The position numbers and the translations under genes were made by a program. From Pleurocapsa minor HA4230-MV1 (GTDB taxonomy: Bacteria > Cyanobacteriota > Cyanobacteriia > Cyanobacteriales > Xenococcaceae), in the NCBI GenBank assembly GCA_019359095.1, contig JAHHHZ010000036.1:434001-498000 (forward strand): a stretch of DNA of 64,000 bases. The letters run 5' to 3'. The number at the start of each line of letters is the position of its first letter. Within the stretch, counting starts at the first letter, position 1. Of this stretch, positions 54,913 through 63,414 are shown piece by piece. The notes under the pieces were generated by a model. The model saw nothing but the letters and a program-made list of their open reading frames with translations. It had not been told where the DNA came from and made no database searches.

Positions 54913-57324
54913 TTACAGTCGCTGTAAGACGACAAATCCATTCGCGGGAATGACAACATAAATTTGACCGTTACTAGCAGAGATAGATCCGCTTAAATTG
55001 CCGATACTATTGCCCCCATAAGGTTCGGCATCACTGTTAAAAATCTCGCGCCACGTACCATTGACCAGGCGAGAATTCTCGATCGCATATCCCGAGCTAA
55101 AAGGACTATTATTGAGACTTGCCACCACTAGCAACTCTTGAGAATTATCCCAGCGCCTAAAAGCGATGATTCGGTTGGCATTGTGAACATGGATGATGTC
55201 AATCTGGTGCGATCGCAATCCCGCATGTTCTAACCGCAGGCGAATGATATCCTGATAAAATCTAAACAGCCTCCGACCTTCTCCTTGACGCTCCCCTAAA
55301 AGATCTTCCCTGTTACTCAAGAAATCTATGTAGCGGTAAAATCTCTGGGCGCCAATCTCCTCACCCATCATAAACATAGGTGTACCCGCAGCAAGCATCG
55401 TCATGCCACAGGCAAAGCGACAACGTGCTTCAGCAATACGGCGAGTTTCTCCAGTCAGGGGGGCGGAATTGACCGCTGCTGAGATAGTTCGTCTAGAGTT
55501 TTGCGAGTTACCAGCCTCATCATGAGATTCATGATAGACTACCTTGCGATCTCCAGATGCTGCCAGTGCGCCAGCAAAGTAATCCATTGCCAAGGGTTCG
55601 TTGCCACCGTATCCCACCGTCGTAATTAATCTGGCGTACTGTGTTCCTGCTTGAGCATCCCCGACAAGATGGTGGTAAAAACTAGAATACCAAGTGGCAT
55701 CGAATCCTAAACCGCCATTATCCACAGGCTCGGTAACCCCATCCCAATCGGAATGATCTTCTGCCATCAGCATCACGTCGGGACGAATCAGCTTCATGGT
55801 TCGCGTCCATTCTCTGAGGAACTTCGCCCCAAAAACATTGACATTATCAGTTCTCCTGCCATCGGCATGAAGCACATTATATAAATGGATCGAAGCCGTG
55901 GCATCGACTCGAAATCCGTCTACGTGAAATTCTTCAATTAAAGTAGCAGCACTACTGATAAACATTTTGCGCACGATCTCCTCATAAAAGCGAGGAGCAT
56001 AGCCTGTAGAATAGTTATCTATATAACCGCCATCTGGCTGCGGATAGCTACTAGAATTACCCTCATACCAGTAATAAATATTTTGTTCGGGAACGTCCGA
56101 GTCGTAAGCCCATTCCGCACGCCCTGCGTCTGGAGAATAGTGATTGTAGACAACATCAAGAATCACCGCGATTCCTTGACGGTGGCAGGTTCTAACAAAA
56201 TGCTTAAGTTGGTCTCTACCGCCAGCGCTGTATTCCAGGGCGAAGTAGTGAGAAGTTTCATATCCCCAATTAACCTCATCTCTAAATTCAGATAGGGGCA
56301 GAAGTTCGATCGCATTTACACCCAAATCAATTAAATACGGTAATAAATCGATCGCATCTTCAAAGTTGCCTGGTCGATTTTGACCACTGCCGAGAGCGCC
56401 GACATGGAGTTCGTAGATCACCAAGTCTTCCACACGACGGGGTACGGGGCGATTAGGATCGAATTCGTTTTGCCAGAATTCAGCCTCTGAGATAAATACC
56501 TGTTGCGATGAGAATTCCTCCTCAAGCTCTCTAGTTATTGTTTCGGTATCGATGACTACCGAGCAGCTAACCGAGCCGTCAAGCTGCCGATAATCGCCAG
56601 AGTAAGGGGGGTGTTCTGGATTGGCAGGGTTAATTCTACCTTTCCCCATCTGACAGCGAGAATAGATATCGGTTTTATAGGCTACCTGTCCGTCTGCTTT
56701 AGTTACTCTGAACATATAGGGCAGGCGATCGAAGGCAGTAAAATTAGCTAGAGGTGCTGCGCCATTAGTTTGCCAAGTTCCATCCCCTAGGCGAGACAGT
56801 GATAGTCGCGGACGGCTAGTATCCTCTCCCACGCCAGTATCTGCAATGTAACCGCTCGATTGACCGAAGACAACTTCCACATTTCGGGCATTGGGTGCCC
56901 ACACGGCAAACTGAATCCCTGGTTGAGGTGTGCCATTATAAGATTTTTGCGCTCCCAACCGACGGCAATGAGTCAGGTAGTAGCTTTCTTGTTGGATTGC
57001 GCTATTTGGAGCCTGTAGGATAAGAGTGCGATCGCGTTCTGTAGAATTAAGATCATTCTCTTCGGTCATTATGCCCCAGAGATTATTTCCTGCTGGTGCA
57101 TCTAAGATCACACCCCAACGAAATTGTTGACCGATTTGTGAATCAGCTAAATTTACGGTCGCCGTAAAACAAGGACAACCATCTTCACCAGTTGTCTGTT
57201 GCATTGGTAAAGATGTCCACTGGTCAGAATAGCGTCCATTGCTATCCCAAGTTCCAGTCAAGCGAACGTTGTTAATAAACGATCTTCTTAAGCCTGTAAA
57301 ATAGGTAAATTGAACTGTAGCCAT
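54913..57324 (-). CDS. GH13 alpha-amylase/branching-enzyme-like protein
   Basis: A large glycoside hydrolase family 13 enzyme. A carbohydrate-binding-like N terminus (about 1-125) is followed by an early-set domain (about 135-240, FAVWAPNARNVEVVF) and the catalytic barrel. The four GH13 regions are present: DVVYNHY (about 391), GFRVDATAS with the nucleophile Asp (about 475), LMAEDHSD with the acid Glu (about 520) and YHESHDEAG (about 595). Its layout is closest to GlgB-like or maltooligosyl trehalohydrolase-like proteins, so the exact reaction is unclear. At 803 residues it is long. It precedes the SMP-30-like gene by 37 bp. Confidence 0.9.
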   Translation of the reverse strand: MATVQFTYFTGLRRSFINNVRLTGTWDSNGRYSDQWTSLPMQQTTGEDGCPCFTATVNLADSQIGQQFRWGVILDAPAGNNLWGIMTEENDLNSTERDRTLILQAPNSAIQQESYYLTHCRRLGAQKSYNGTPQPGIQFAVWAPNARNVEVVFGQSSGYIADTGVGEDTSRPRLSLSRLGDGTWQTNGAAPLANFTAFDRLPYMFRVTKADGQVAYKTDIYSRCQMGKGRINPANPEHPPYSGDYRQLDGSVSCSVVIDTETITRELEEEFSSQQVFISEAEFWQNEFDPNRPVPRRVEDLVIYELHVGALGSGQNRPGNFEDAIDLLPYLIDLGVNAIELLPLSEFRDEVNWGYETSHYFALEYSAGGRDQLKHFVRTCHRQGIAVILDVVYNHYSPDAGRAEWAYDSDVPEQNIYYWYEGNSSSYPQPDGGYIDNYSTGYAPRFYEEIVRKMFISSAATLIEEFHVDGFRVDATASIHLYNVLHADGRRTDNVNVFGAKFLREWTRTMKLIRPDVMLMAEDHSDWDGVTEPVDNGGLGFDATWYSSFYHHLVGDAQAGTQYARLITTVGYGGNEPLAMDYFAGALAASGDRKVVYHESHDEAGNSQNSRRTISAAVNSAPLTGETRRIAEARCRFACGMTMLAAGTPMFMMGEEIGAQRFYRYIDFLSNREDLLGERQGEGRRLFRFYQDIIRLRLEHAGLRSHQIDIIHVHNANRIIAFRRWDNSQELLVVASLNNSPFSSGYAIENSRLVNGTWREIFNSDAEPYGGNSIGNLSGSISASNGQIYVVIPANGFVVLQRL

Positions 57325-57365
57325 GATTTAAATTTAAAAGTTGAGCAAAGGTAATAAGTAATAAG

Positions 57366-57393
57366 TAATGGGTAATGGGTAATGGGTAATAGG
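57366..57393. repeat. Heptamer tandem repeat (TAATGGG), four copies
   Basis: Three TAATGGG units and one TAATAGG lie 42 bp upstream of the GH13 start codon, the same unit as at 42113-42140 and, inverted, at 4384-4486. Confidence 0.9.
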
Positions 57394-57438
57394 TGATAAA
57401 ATTTCAGCGGAATTAAACTGTTTACCACAAAGTTATTT
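57394..57438 (-). repeat. 42-bp dispersed element beside heptamer array, copy B
   Basis: On the minus strand it reads ATAACTTTGTGGTAAACAG followed by TTTAATTCCGCTGAAAT, matching the segment at 4343-4383 with few differences. Both copies directly adjoin a TAATGGG/CCCATTA array in the same relative orientation. Confidence 0.6.
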
Positions 57439-57513
57439 TTGAGAATTTGATCAATTGGATTGGTGCAATCGGTATTGGAGTTTGCTATATTCCCGAGAAG
57501 TAAAGCATCTGTA

Positions 57514-57540
57514 AGCTAAGAGCTAAAAGCTAAAAGCTAA
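57514..57540. repeat. Heptamer tandem repeat (AGCTAAA)
   Basis: Four units (AGCTAAG, two AGCTAAA and a partial unit) overlap the stop region of the VOC gene; its last codons lie at 57537-57540. Confidence 0.8.
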
Positions 57541-57956
57541 TTTTCATCGATGAATCCCTGAGAGATTTCCACAATTCTGCTGTCAGGGTCGGCAATCCAA
57601 ACCGTGCGCCAGCCTGGGATATAGTCATCAAAGTTAAGGGGGCCGAGGGTAATTTTGGCATCGTTCCCCATCTCAGCTAATTTGGCATCTACATCATCAA
57701 CTTTGAAAGCTAGATGACGCACTGAAGGAAACTGATAACCATCATTTATCGCGGGAGCAATGGGTAGTTTTTCGGTTGCTTGAAACAATTCAAAATAGAA
57801 AGCACTATCGCCCATTTTGATAAACACAATTTGACTGCCGTCTGGCAGTTTTGCCACCCTCGCCCGTTTAAACCCAAAGTGTTTGCTGTAGAATTCTTCA
57901 GTCGCTGTCTGGTCTTGGCAGGTTAGTGCTACTTGCGAAAAAATTTGTAAAGTCAT
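57537..57956 (-). CDS. VOC family (glyoxalase/dioxygenase fold) protein
   Basis: A single vicinal-oxygen-chelate domain of 139 residues: ALTCQDQTATEEFYSKHFGF at the start, SVRHLAFKVDDVDAKLAEMG with a metal-type histidine in the middle, and VWIADPDSRIVEISQG with a glutamate near the end. Such proteins are lyases, isomerases or resistance proteins; the substrate is not evident. It lies 77 bp after the GMC oxidoreductase gene on the same strand and is probably part of that cluster. Confidence 0.9.
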   Translation of the reverse strand: MTLQIFSQVALTCQDQTATEEFYSKHFGFKRARVAKLPDGSQIVFIKMGDSAFYFELFQATEKLPIAPAINDGYQFPSVRHLAFKVDDVDAKLAEMGNDAKITLGPLNFDDYIPGWRTVWIADPDSRIVEISQGFIDEN

Positions 57957-58033
57957 AATTCACCTGTTTAATAGCTTTTAGCCGTTAGCTATTAGCTCTT
58001 AGCTTAAGTTTTCGGTTAGTATTGTTAGTCTGA

Positions 58034-59566
58034 TCAATCTGATAAACTGTGCTGTTGTTTAATTAAGTCCGATACCTTTTCGGCGATCGCCAAGATACCT
58101 GTATGACAGTTACCCGAAGGCACGACAGGCATAACACTGGCATCGGCTACCCGTAATCCTTTTACGCCATAAACCCGCAGATGGGGATCGACAACTGCTA
58201 AGCGATCGCTGCCCATTTTGCAAGAACCCGCTTGATGGTGGTAGGTATCTGCTCTTTGCTTGACAAATGCCCGTAATTGATCGCGATCGCTAACGTCTGA
58301 ACCAGGTAGCAGCTCTTGCTTTACCCAACCAGAAAAAGCTTTAGTCGCAAAAATATCACGGGCAATTTCGACTCCTTGAACTAACCTTTCCAGGTCGGAT
58401 TCAACTCCCAGATAGTTAGGGTTAATTAAGGGTTTATCTAAGGGATTATTACTTGCCAAGCGTATCCAGCCGCGAGATAGGGGACGAACAACACCAGGTA
58501 AAATGCTGATGGCATTGGGATAGTTTTGACCAACAATTACATCAAAGGGAACGTGGACGAAAGCAATCTGCAAGTCTGGGCCAATCCAACCAGGTTCGGA
58601 TTTACAGAACAAGGCACTTTCGGAAAGATTTTGATTTGGTGGTGGTACGGGTTGAGCAGTTTCGGCAATGACACCAACCAAGACGTGATTGTGAAAGTTT
58701 TCACCGACACCAGGGAGATCTGCCACCACAGGAATATTAAATTCTTGTAAGTGACTCGGATTGCCAATTCCCGAAAGCAACAGTAGCTTAGGTGACTCGA
58801 TCGCACCGCTGCAAACAATAACTTCACAGTTAGCCTGGGCGGTTTTAAGTTCGCCATTTTGTCTATACTCCACCCCTGTACAGCGATCGCCAAAAAACAA
58901 CAACCGAGTCGCCTGAGAATTGGTACTAATAGTTAGATTTGGTCGCTTTAAAATTGGATTTAGGTAAGCAACGGCAGTACTTTGACGCTTGCCATCCTTA
59001 ATGTTGACATGATGCCAGCCTGTCCCTTCCATATTGGAACCGTTGAAGTCTGGCGTATAGGGATGCCCCAGTTCTAGGCAAGCTTGAATAAACGCTTCCG
59101 AAGTCGGATTCGGGTTGTGCAATTTGGCATTGGCAACATATAACGGCCCGCCTTTCCCTGCCCAAGGACTGGTATCATCTTCTTGATCTTCCAGTTTTTG
59201 GAAATAGGGCAAAAGATCTTGGTAAGACCAGCCAGGACAGCCATTATATGCCCAGTTGTCGTAATCCGCTTGATGCCCTCGGATGTGCATCATGATATAT
59301 AGATTGCTGCTGCCACCTGGAATTTTGCCTCGCGGTTCGTGCGTAATTCGCCCATCTAAACCAGGTTGAGGAACGCTGGTATAGTTCCAGTCCACTTCTG
59401 AACCCAATAAGCTTGGCCAGGCTGAGGGGTTAGAAACATTCGGCGGAATTTCAGGATTGCCAGCCTCTAAAGCCAGCACTTTCACTTCTGGATTTTCAGT
59501 GAGTCGGTTAGCCACAACTGCACCAGCCGAACCAACTCCCACAACGATAAAATCAAATTCATTCAT
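58034..59566 (-). CDS. GMC family FAD oxidoreductase (choline dehydrogenase-like)
   Basis: A flavoprotein that oxidises an alcohol. The FAD-binding motif IVVGVGSAGAVVANRL is at the N terminus, the GMC signatures GKIPGGSSNLYIM and VIVCSGAIESPKLLLLSGIG follow, and the active-site histidines are in YHHQAGSCKMG and VPSGNCHTG. Length (510) is typical. Two adjacent ATGs begin the gene; the first is used. It follows an NTF2-like gene by 40 bp and precedes the VOC gene. The alcohol substrate is unknown. Confidence 0.94.
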   Translation of the reverse strand: MNEFDFIVVGVGSAGAVVANRLTENPEVKVLALEAGNPEIPPNVSNPSAWPSLLGSEVDWNYTSVPQPGLDGRITHEPRGKIPGGSSNLYIMMHIRGHQADYDNWAYNGCPGWSYQDLLPYFQKLEDQEDDTSPWAGKGGPLYVANAKLHNPNPTSEAFIQACLELGHPYTPDFNGSNMEGTGWHHVNIKDGKRQSTAVAYLNPILKRPNLTISTNSQATRLLFFGDRCTGVEYRQNGELKTAQANCEVIVCSGAIESPKLLLLSGIGNPSHLQEFNIPVVADLPGVGENFHNHVLVGVIAETAQPVPPPNQNLSESALFCKSEPGWIGPDLQIAFVHVPFDVIVGQNYPNAISILPGVVRPLSRGWIRLASNNPLDKPLINPNYLGVESDLERLVQGVEIARDIFATKAFSGWVKQELLPGSDVSDRDQLRAFVKQRADTYHHQAGSCKMGSDRLAVVDPHLRVYGVKGLRVADASVMPVVPSGNCHTGILAIAEKVSDLIKQQHSLSD

Positions 59567-59606
59567 ATAGATACTCTCTACTTTTGATAGCTAAGAGCTA
59601 ATTGAA

Positions 59607-59987
59607 TTAACTCGCGTTCTGATTGACAAAGGGATCGAATGGTCTAGTGTCGTGGAAGTTTGCCATGTATGCAATCTTGCCGTTTTCAATGCGAAAATAG
59701 TTGGCAACATCTGCCTCTATTGGTACGCCACTAGCATTAGCCGCCGAAATGTGAGAAACAACGCAAGCTTCTTGACCATTAATGACAATTTTTTGGGGTT
59801 GATTTTGGAAGCGCGAATAGCCTGTTTCAAGTCCGCCAATTGCACCTCGTAAGATTTCAATTCCTTCTAGATGACCTGCTAATTGCTCATCCATGACCAT
59901 GTTGTCCGCGAATAGCGATACCCAGGTATTCCAATCCCCTGCATTAGCAGATTCGTAGTATTTGTTGATGATGTCTTGAGTGTTCAT
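59607..59987 (-). CDS. SnoaL/NTF2-like protein (126 aa)
   Basis: A cone-shaped NTF2/SnoaL fold protein: DIINKYYESANAGDWNTWVSLFADNMVMDEQ, then an IEILRGAI segment and NYFRIENGKIAYMANFHD near the end. Members are polyketide cyclases, limonene epoxide hydrolase-like enzymes or simple ligand binders; catalytic type cannot be set here. It is one of four such genes within 3 kb, standing 53 bp after the next one and 40 bp before the GMC oxidoreductase. Confidence 0.9.
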   Translation of the reverse strand: MNTQDIINKYYESANAGDWNTWVSLFADNMVMDEQLAGHLEGIEILRGAIGGLETGYSRFQNQPQKIVINGQEACVVSHISAANASGVPIEADVANYFRIENGKIAYMANFHDTRPFDPFVNQNAS

Positions 59988-60040
59988 AAATGCTCCTTAG
60001 TAGTTTGTGAATTTGTGGATTTTTAACAGTTATTTGAAAT

Positions 60041-60550
60041 TTAAAGGTTGGGGAATCCTGGTAGGGTAGTCAAAGAGTCGACGATGTAGGTGACGATCGC
60101 TGGTTGTTGAGTCTGGGGCGATCGCACTACCACCCATCTTTGAGCTGCATCAAAGGCTAATCTTTCACTTTTTGGGGCTGGTGCGTTCCAGCGACTAGCT
60201 TCCCAGCGTACGACTAGTTGCACATCAGCGAGATTACACCCATTCGAGTGCAAGCCCTTCGGGTATCCTAAAGGACTAACTTCGTGTCGCGCTTCGCGAT
60301 CGCCATCGATTGTAATATCTAATGTTTGTAAAGTGTGTACTTCATCAAAGAAGGTGTGAATTACACGGTCATACCAAGATCTGAATCCATCTAGACCGTG
60401 CAGGGTAGTTTCTGGTAACTGCATTTCCAGAGTTTCACCTGCTAATAAGGGTAAAACCTCGGCAATGGGTGCATGGACATCTAATTTTAGATACCAATCG
60501 TCTACCAATTGTTTAACTTCAGACTCAGTCAGAGTGGTTAGTGTGTTCAT
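60041..60550 (-). CDS. NTF2/SnoaL-like protein with in-frame repeat insertion (169 aa)
   Basis: An NTF2-like protein: VKQLVDDWYLKLDVHAPI at the start, LHGLDGFRSWYDRVIHTFFDEVHTLQTLDI and, near the end, AQRWVVVRSPQTQQPAI. Residues about 83-102 (DREARHEVSPLGYPKGLHS) are encoded by a dispersed genomic repeat (60246-60303) and are foreign to the family, which explains the extra length. The reading frame stays open. It begins 7 bp after the aldo/keto reductase stop, so it belongs to the same operon. Confidence 0.85.
   Translation of the reverse strand: MNTLTTLTESEVKQLVDDWYLKLDVHAPIAEVLPLLAGETLEMQLPETTLHGLDGFRSWYDRVIHTFFDEVHTLQTLDITIDGDREARHEVSPLGYPKGLHSNGCNLADVQLVVRWEASRWNAPAPKSERLAFDAAQRWVVVRSPQTQQPAIVTYIVDSLTTLPGFPNL
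60246..60303 (-). repeat. Dispersed GC-rich repeat inside an NTF2-like gene, copy 3
   Basis: Read on the minus strand, it gives GCGACACGAAGTTAGTCC followed by TTTAGGATACCCGAAGGGC, which matches 4221-4255 (GCGACACGGAGTTAGT...) and shares CCTTTAGG with 46106-46265. It starts at a HIP1 site and is translated in the host gene. Confidence 0.7.
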
Positions 60551-60557
60551 GTTTTTA

Positions 60558-61655
60558 TCAGCGAATTAAACTGGTTGTAATCTTAGTGCCACCACTAATT
60601 AGGTCTTTCACCATCTCGCTGTTGATAAAAGCGTGGGGAAATCCTAAATCGATTTGGCTGACACCATCCAAATAGTCCATATGTTCAGGAGAAAGAGTGA
60701 AATCTAAACAACTCAGGTTATCTTCAAGCTGTTTAATCGTTCTAGCTCCAATAATCGGCACAATATTACTGTTTTTTTGCAATAACCAATTCAAGGCAAC
60801 TTGAGCAGGGGAACTCCCGATCTCTTGAGCTATTTTTTGCACTGCATCAGCAATACGAATATTGCGATCGTCGAGCTTGTCGGTGACCCAATTTCCTCTA
60901 CCACCCTCCATGGCTACCTCGGAATTTTCCCCTGTCATCTGAGGAGACTTACTGTACTTACCAGTTAGTAGACCACCAGCTAGAGGAGACCAAGGTAGAA
61001 CGCTAATATTAAGTTCCTGCGCCATGGGAATTAAATCTCTTTCTGGAGTTCTTTCAATCAAGTTGTATTCAACCTGCATGGCGATAAAAGGATTCCAACC
61101 TTTAAGATCGGCGAGAGTATTCGCTTGAGCAACTTTCCAAGCAGGAGTATCAGAAATTCCTAAATAAAGTACTTTTCCAGCTCGTACTAAATCGTCTAAA
61201 GCACGCATGACCTCTTCAATCGGCGTTCTAAATTCCCAACAGTGCAGCCAATAAATATCGATGTAGTCGGTTTTCAGACGTTTAAGACTAGCTTCTACAG
61301 CCTGAATCAAGTTTTTGCGGTGATTTCCGCCAGCATTAGGATCTCCAGGATAAGTATTAAGACTGTATTTCGTCGCTAATACTAAATGCTGCCGATTTTG
61401 ACCAATAAATTCACCCAGAAAAGATTCACTAGTTCCATTAGTATAATTATTGGCTGTATCAATAAAATTCCCACCACGCTCCATATACAGATCGAAGATC
61501 TTGCGGCTCTCTTCTCGGTCGGCTCCAAAATTCCAATCAGTACCAAAGGTCATTGTGCCTAGGCAAAGTGGCGAGACTCGCAAGCCACTGCGACCAAGTA
61601 ATCGATAATTGTGAAGTTGAGTTAGTTTTGGTAGCTGCATATTTATAGTTGCCAT
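60558..61655 (-). CDS. Aldo/keto reductase
   Basis: A NADPH-dependent (beta/alpha)8 oxidoreductase. Catalytic tetrad positions are visible: Asp and Tyr in NFIDTANNYTNG, Lys in LVLATKYS, and His in IYWLHCWEF. The cofactor region near the C terminus (VPIIGARTIKQLEDNL) is typical. The length (365) is a little above average because of an insertion around residues 235-258. It sits 6 bp after one ester-cyclase-like gene and 7 bp before an NTF2-like gene, so it is the enzymatic centre of this packed cluster. Substrate unknown. Confidence 0.95.
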   Translation of the reverse strand: MATINMQLPKLTQLHNYRLLGRSGLRVSPLCLGTMTFGTDWNFGADREESRKIFDLYMERGGNFIDTANNYTNGTSESFLGEFIGQNRQHLVLATKYSLNTYPGDPNAGGNHRKNLIQAVEASLKRLKTDYIDIYWLHCWEFRTPIEEVMRALDDLVRAGKVLYLGISDTPAWKVAQANTLADLKGWNPFIAMQVEYNLIERTPERDLIPMAQELNISVLPWSPLAGGLLTGKYSKSPQMTGENSEVAMEGGRGNWVTDKLDDRNIRIADAVQKIAQEIGSSPAQVALNWLLQKNSNIVPIIGARTIKQLEDNLSCLDFTLSPEHMDYLDGVSQIDLGFPHAFINSEMVKDLISGGTKITTSLIR

Positions 61656-61661
61656 AAAAAA

Positions 61662-62099
61662 TTACCAAGCTGATTTAACTAATGGAGGAACTAAACCAAG
61701 TTGCTGTACTATGGTCAAACCATCTGAGTTGAACCAACGCTGCATTAATTTGCCGTTAGCAAGACGGAACATGGCGATTCCCTTCCAGGTCAGTTCGTTA
61801 CCAGTTGGATTAACCCCAAGCCATTCCCCTTGATGGGTGCAGCGCATGATCCCGCGCACTCCCACCATGTCGTCTTCGGCAATCATTTCCTGAATGCTGA
61901 CATGAAGATCGGGAAGAATCGAGCGAGTTGCGATAATTCCTTGCTTAATTACCTCGCGACCCTGGGGACTGCCGAAAAGTGCTTCACCGCGATCCTCAAA
62001 TTCCTCATCCATGATTTCGTCTAGCAATTCCACTTCACCGTTGTTCATGACTTCTTCATAGAAACGGCGGACAATAACTTTGTTCTCTGCTACTGACAT
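61662..62099 (-). CDS. Ester cyclase / SnoaL-like protein (145 aa)
   Basis: A SnoaL-type NTF2 fold protein: NKVIVRRFYEEVMNNGEVELLDEIMDEEF, then REVIKQGIIATRSILPDLHVSIQEMIAEDDMVGVRG and a TGNELTWKGIAMFRLANGK end. This pattern is that of proteins annotated as ester cyclases. It is highly similar in layout to the gene just upstream (62103-62528), 3 bp apart, suggesting a tandem duplication. It precedes the aldo/keto reductase by 6 bp. Confidence 0.93.
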   Translation of the reverse strand: MSVAENKVIVRRFYEEVMNNGEVELLDEIMDEEFEDRGEALFGSPQGREVIKQGIIATRSILPDLHVSIQEMIAEDDMVGVRGIMRCTHQGEWLGVNPTGNELTWKGIAMFRLANGKLMQRWFNSDGLTIVQQLGLVPPLVKSAW

Positions 62100-62102
62100 T
62101 AC

Positions 62103-62528
62103 CTATCCTCCTATCATTGGAACTAACTCAAGTTGTTGCATCATGCCTAGTTCATCTTTAATTCCCCAAAGTTCTACGATCTTGCCCTCGTTAAAACGGG
62201 CGATCGCCGAGGCTGTCCAGGTAATTTCTTTCCCTGTGGGAGCCGCACCGAGCCACTGTCCTTTGTGAGTCGCACTTGTTGTTACATAACTGACCACCTT
62301 ATCTTGCTCGGCAAATATTTGCTCAAGAGTAAATGTGACATCGGGAAAGGCAGTGCGAAACGCCGTAATCAGTTTTTTAATTGATTCGCGACCGCGTCCG
62401 AAGGGTAAAAGGTCGTCACCGTGGAGGATCAAATCGGCGATCATCAACTCATCGAGTGTGTCCATATTCCCTTGACTGAGTGCTTCAAAAAGACGGTGAA
62501 TAGCGTTCTTGTTCTCTTCTATTAACAT
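62103..62528 (-). CDS. Ester cyclase / SnoaL-like protein (141 aa)
   Basis: Paralogue of the next gene: ENKNAIHRLFEALSQGNMDTLDELMIADLILHG, the middle REsIKKLITAFRTAFPDVTFTLEQIFAEQDKVVSYV and the end APTGKEITWTASAIARFNEGKIVELW. It has the SnoaL/NTF2 fold of about 140 residues and an ATG start. It is the first gene of the run of closely spaced genes ending with the NTF2-like gene at 60041; spacing to the next gene is 3 bp. Confidence 0.93.
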   Translation of the reverse strand: MLIEENKNAIHRLFEALSQGNMDTLDELMIADLILHGDDLLPFGRGRESIKKLITAFRTAFPDVTFTLEQIFAEQDKVVSYVTTSATHKGQWLGAAPTGKEITWTASAIARFNEGKIVELWGIKDELGMMQQLELVPMIGG

Positions 62529-62613
62529 TGCCTATTTTCCTTATGTGTGCTGAACTTACTGGAATGAGCATCGTCTCAAGCAGTTGCTTAAGCGTCTGTC
62601 ATTTTTAAGCTGG

Positions 62614-63390
62614 CTAATCTGACCGTCGTTTAGTGATACCTGTAAAATAACTACCGTTACTTGGCACTAGGTCGGCGACGACAAAGGCATATTCCAAGGC
62701 ACGTTTAATGCCGTTGACCACCTCGGCCTCGGTGATCACGAAAACTACGCCGCCACCAGCAACCGTACCAGTGCCATTTCCATTCACGGTATAGATCCCT
62801 TGGTCAGAGCCAGTAACGAATGCCCGTTCGCGGAACGACCCGACCTGGACGTTGGAAATATTGGATTCGGAGAACCCACCGTTACCGTCATAGGTTAGGA
62901 TGCCAAACCCTGCTCCTGGAGTCTGACCACCTCGCCCAACCGCAGCTCCAACGTATGTACCACTAAGGCTGGCGTTGGTGAACTCACCATCCTTCGGTAA
63001 ACGTTTTGCGATCGCTGTGAATAGATTTCCTGTCACTGGCTCCAACTGCCGTAGGACAAAAGAGAATTCCTGAACAATTTCTGTGCCGTCGAGGTGGTTA
63101 GTTTTGGCGATCGCCAAGAGTATTTCTGGATCTGTGTCCTCGGCTGAGCGAGTATTGCCAGTGCCGTTCTCGTTGACGGTATAAGTTCCTTTAACAGGGA
63201 GTTCTCGAAACTTCCGTTCTCCGAACTGGTCGCCAGGCAAGTTCTGCCAAGTGAATCCCGTGACCTTTTCTTGACCATCGAAGGTCAGAAGACCAATCGA
63301 GGACAAAGGAGACTGACCTCCCCATCCCGTACCGCTGAAGGCGTAAGTTCCTTGTAGATTATAATTAGTGAACATTGGTTGAGATTCCAT
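62614..63390 (-). CDS. Two-repeat beta-barrel-like protein, unrecognised family
   Basis: Two copies of a roughly 125-residue unit make up the protein. Each has LQGTYAFSGTG or LSGTYVGAAVG, then GG-rich turns (GILTYDGNGGF), an ER pair (GERKF, RERAF), and GTYTVNENGTG or GIYTVNGNGTG, followed by a helix EYAFVV or EFSFVL and a short KR end. The pattern suggests a calycin or allene-oxide-cyclase-like barrel, but I cannot name the family. It has no signal peptide. The ATG at 63390 is used (a GTG stands one codon before). The gene is followed, 85 bp on, by the SnoaL cluster. Confidence 0.75.
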   Translation of the reverse strand: MESQPMFTNYNLQGTYAFSGTGWGGQSPLSSIGLLTFDGQEKVTGFTWQNLPGDQFGERKFRELPVKGTYTVNENGTGNTRSAEDTDPEILLAIAKTNHLDGTEIVQEFSFVLRQLEPVTGNLFTAIAKRLPKDGEFTNASLSGTYVGAAVGRGGQTPGAGFGILTYDGNGGFSESNISNVQVGSFRERAFVTGSDQGIYTVNGNGTGTVAGGGVVFVITEAEVVNGIKRALEYAFVVADLVPSNGSYFTGITKRRSD

Positions 63391-63414
63391 CACCAGCCTC
63401 TTTTGTAGAACATC

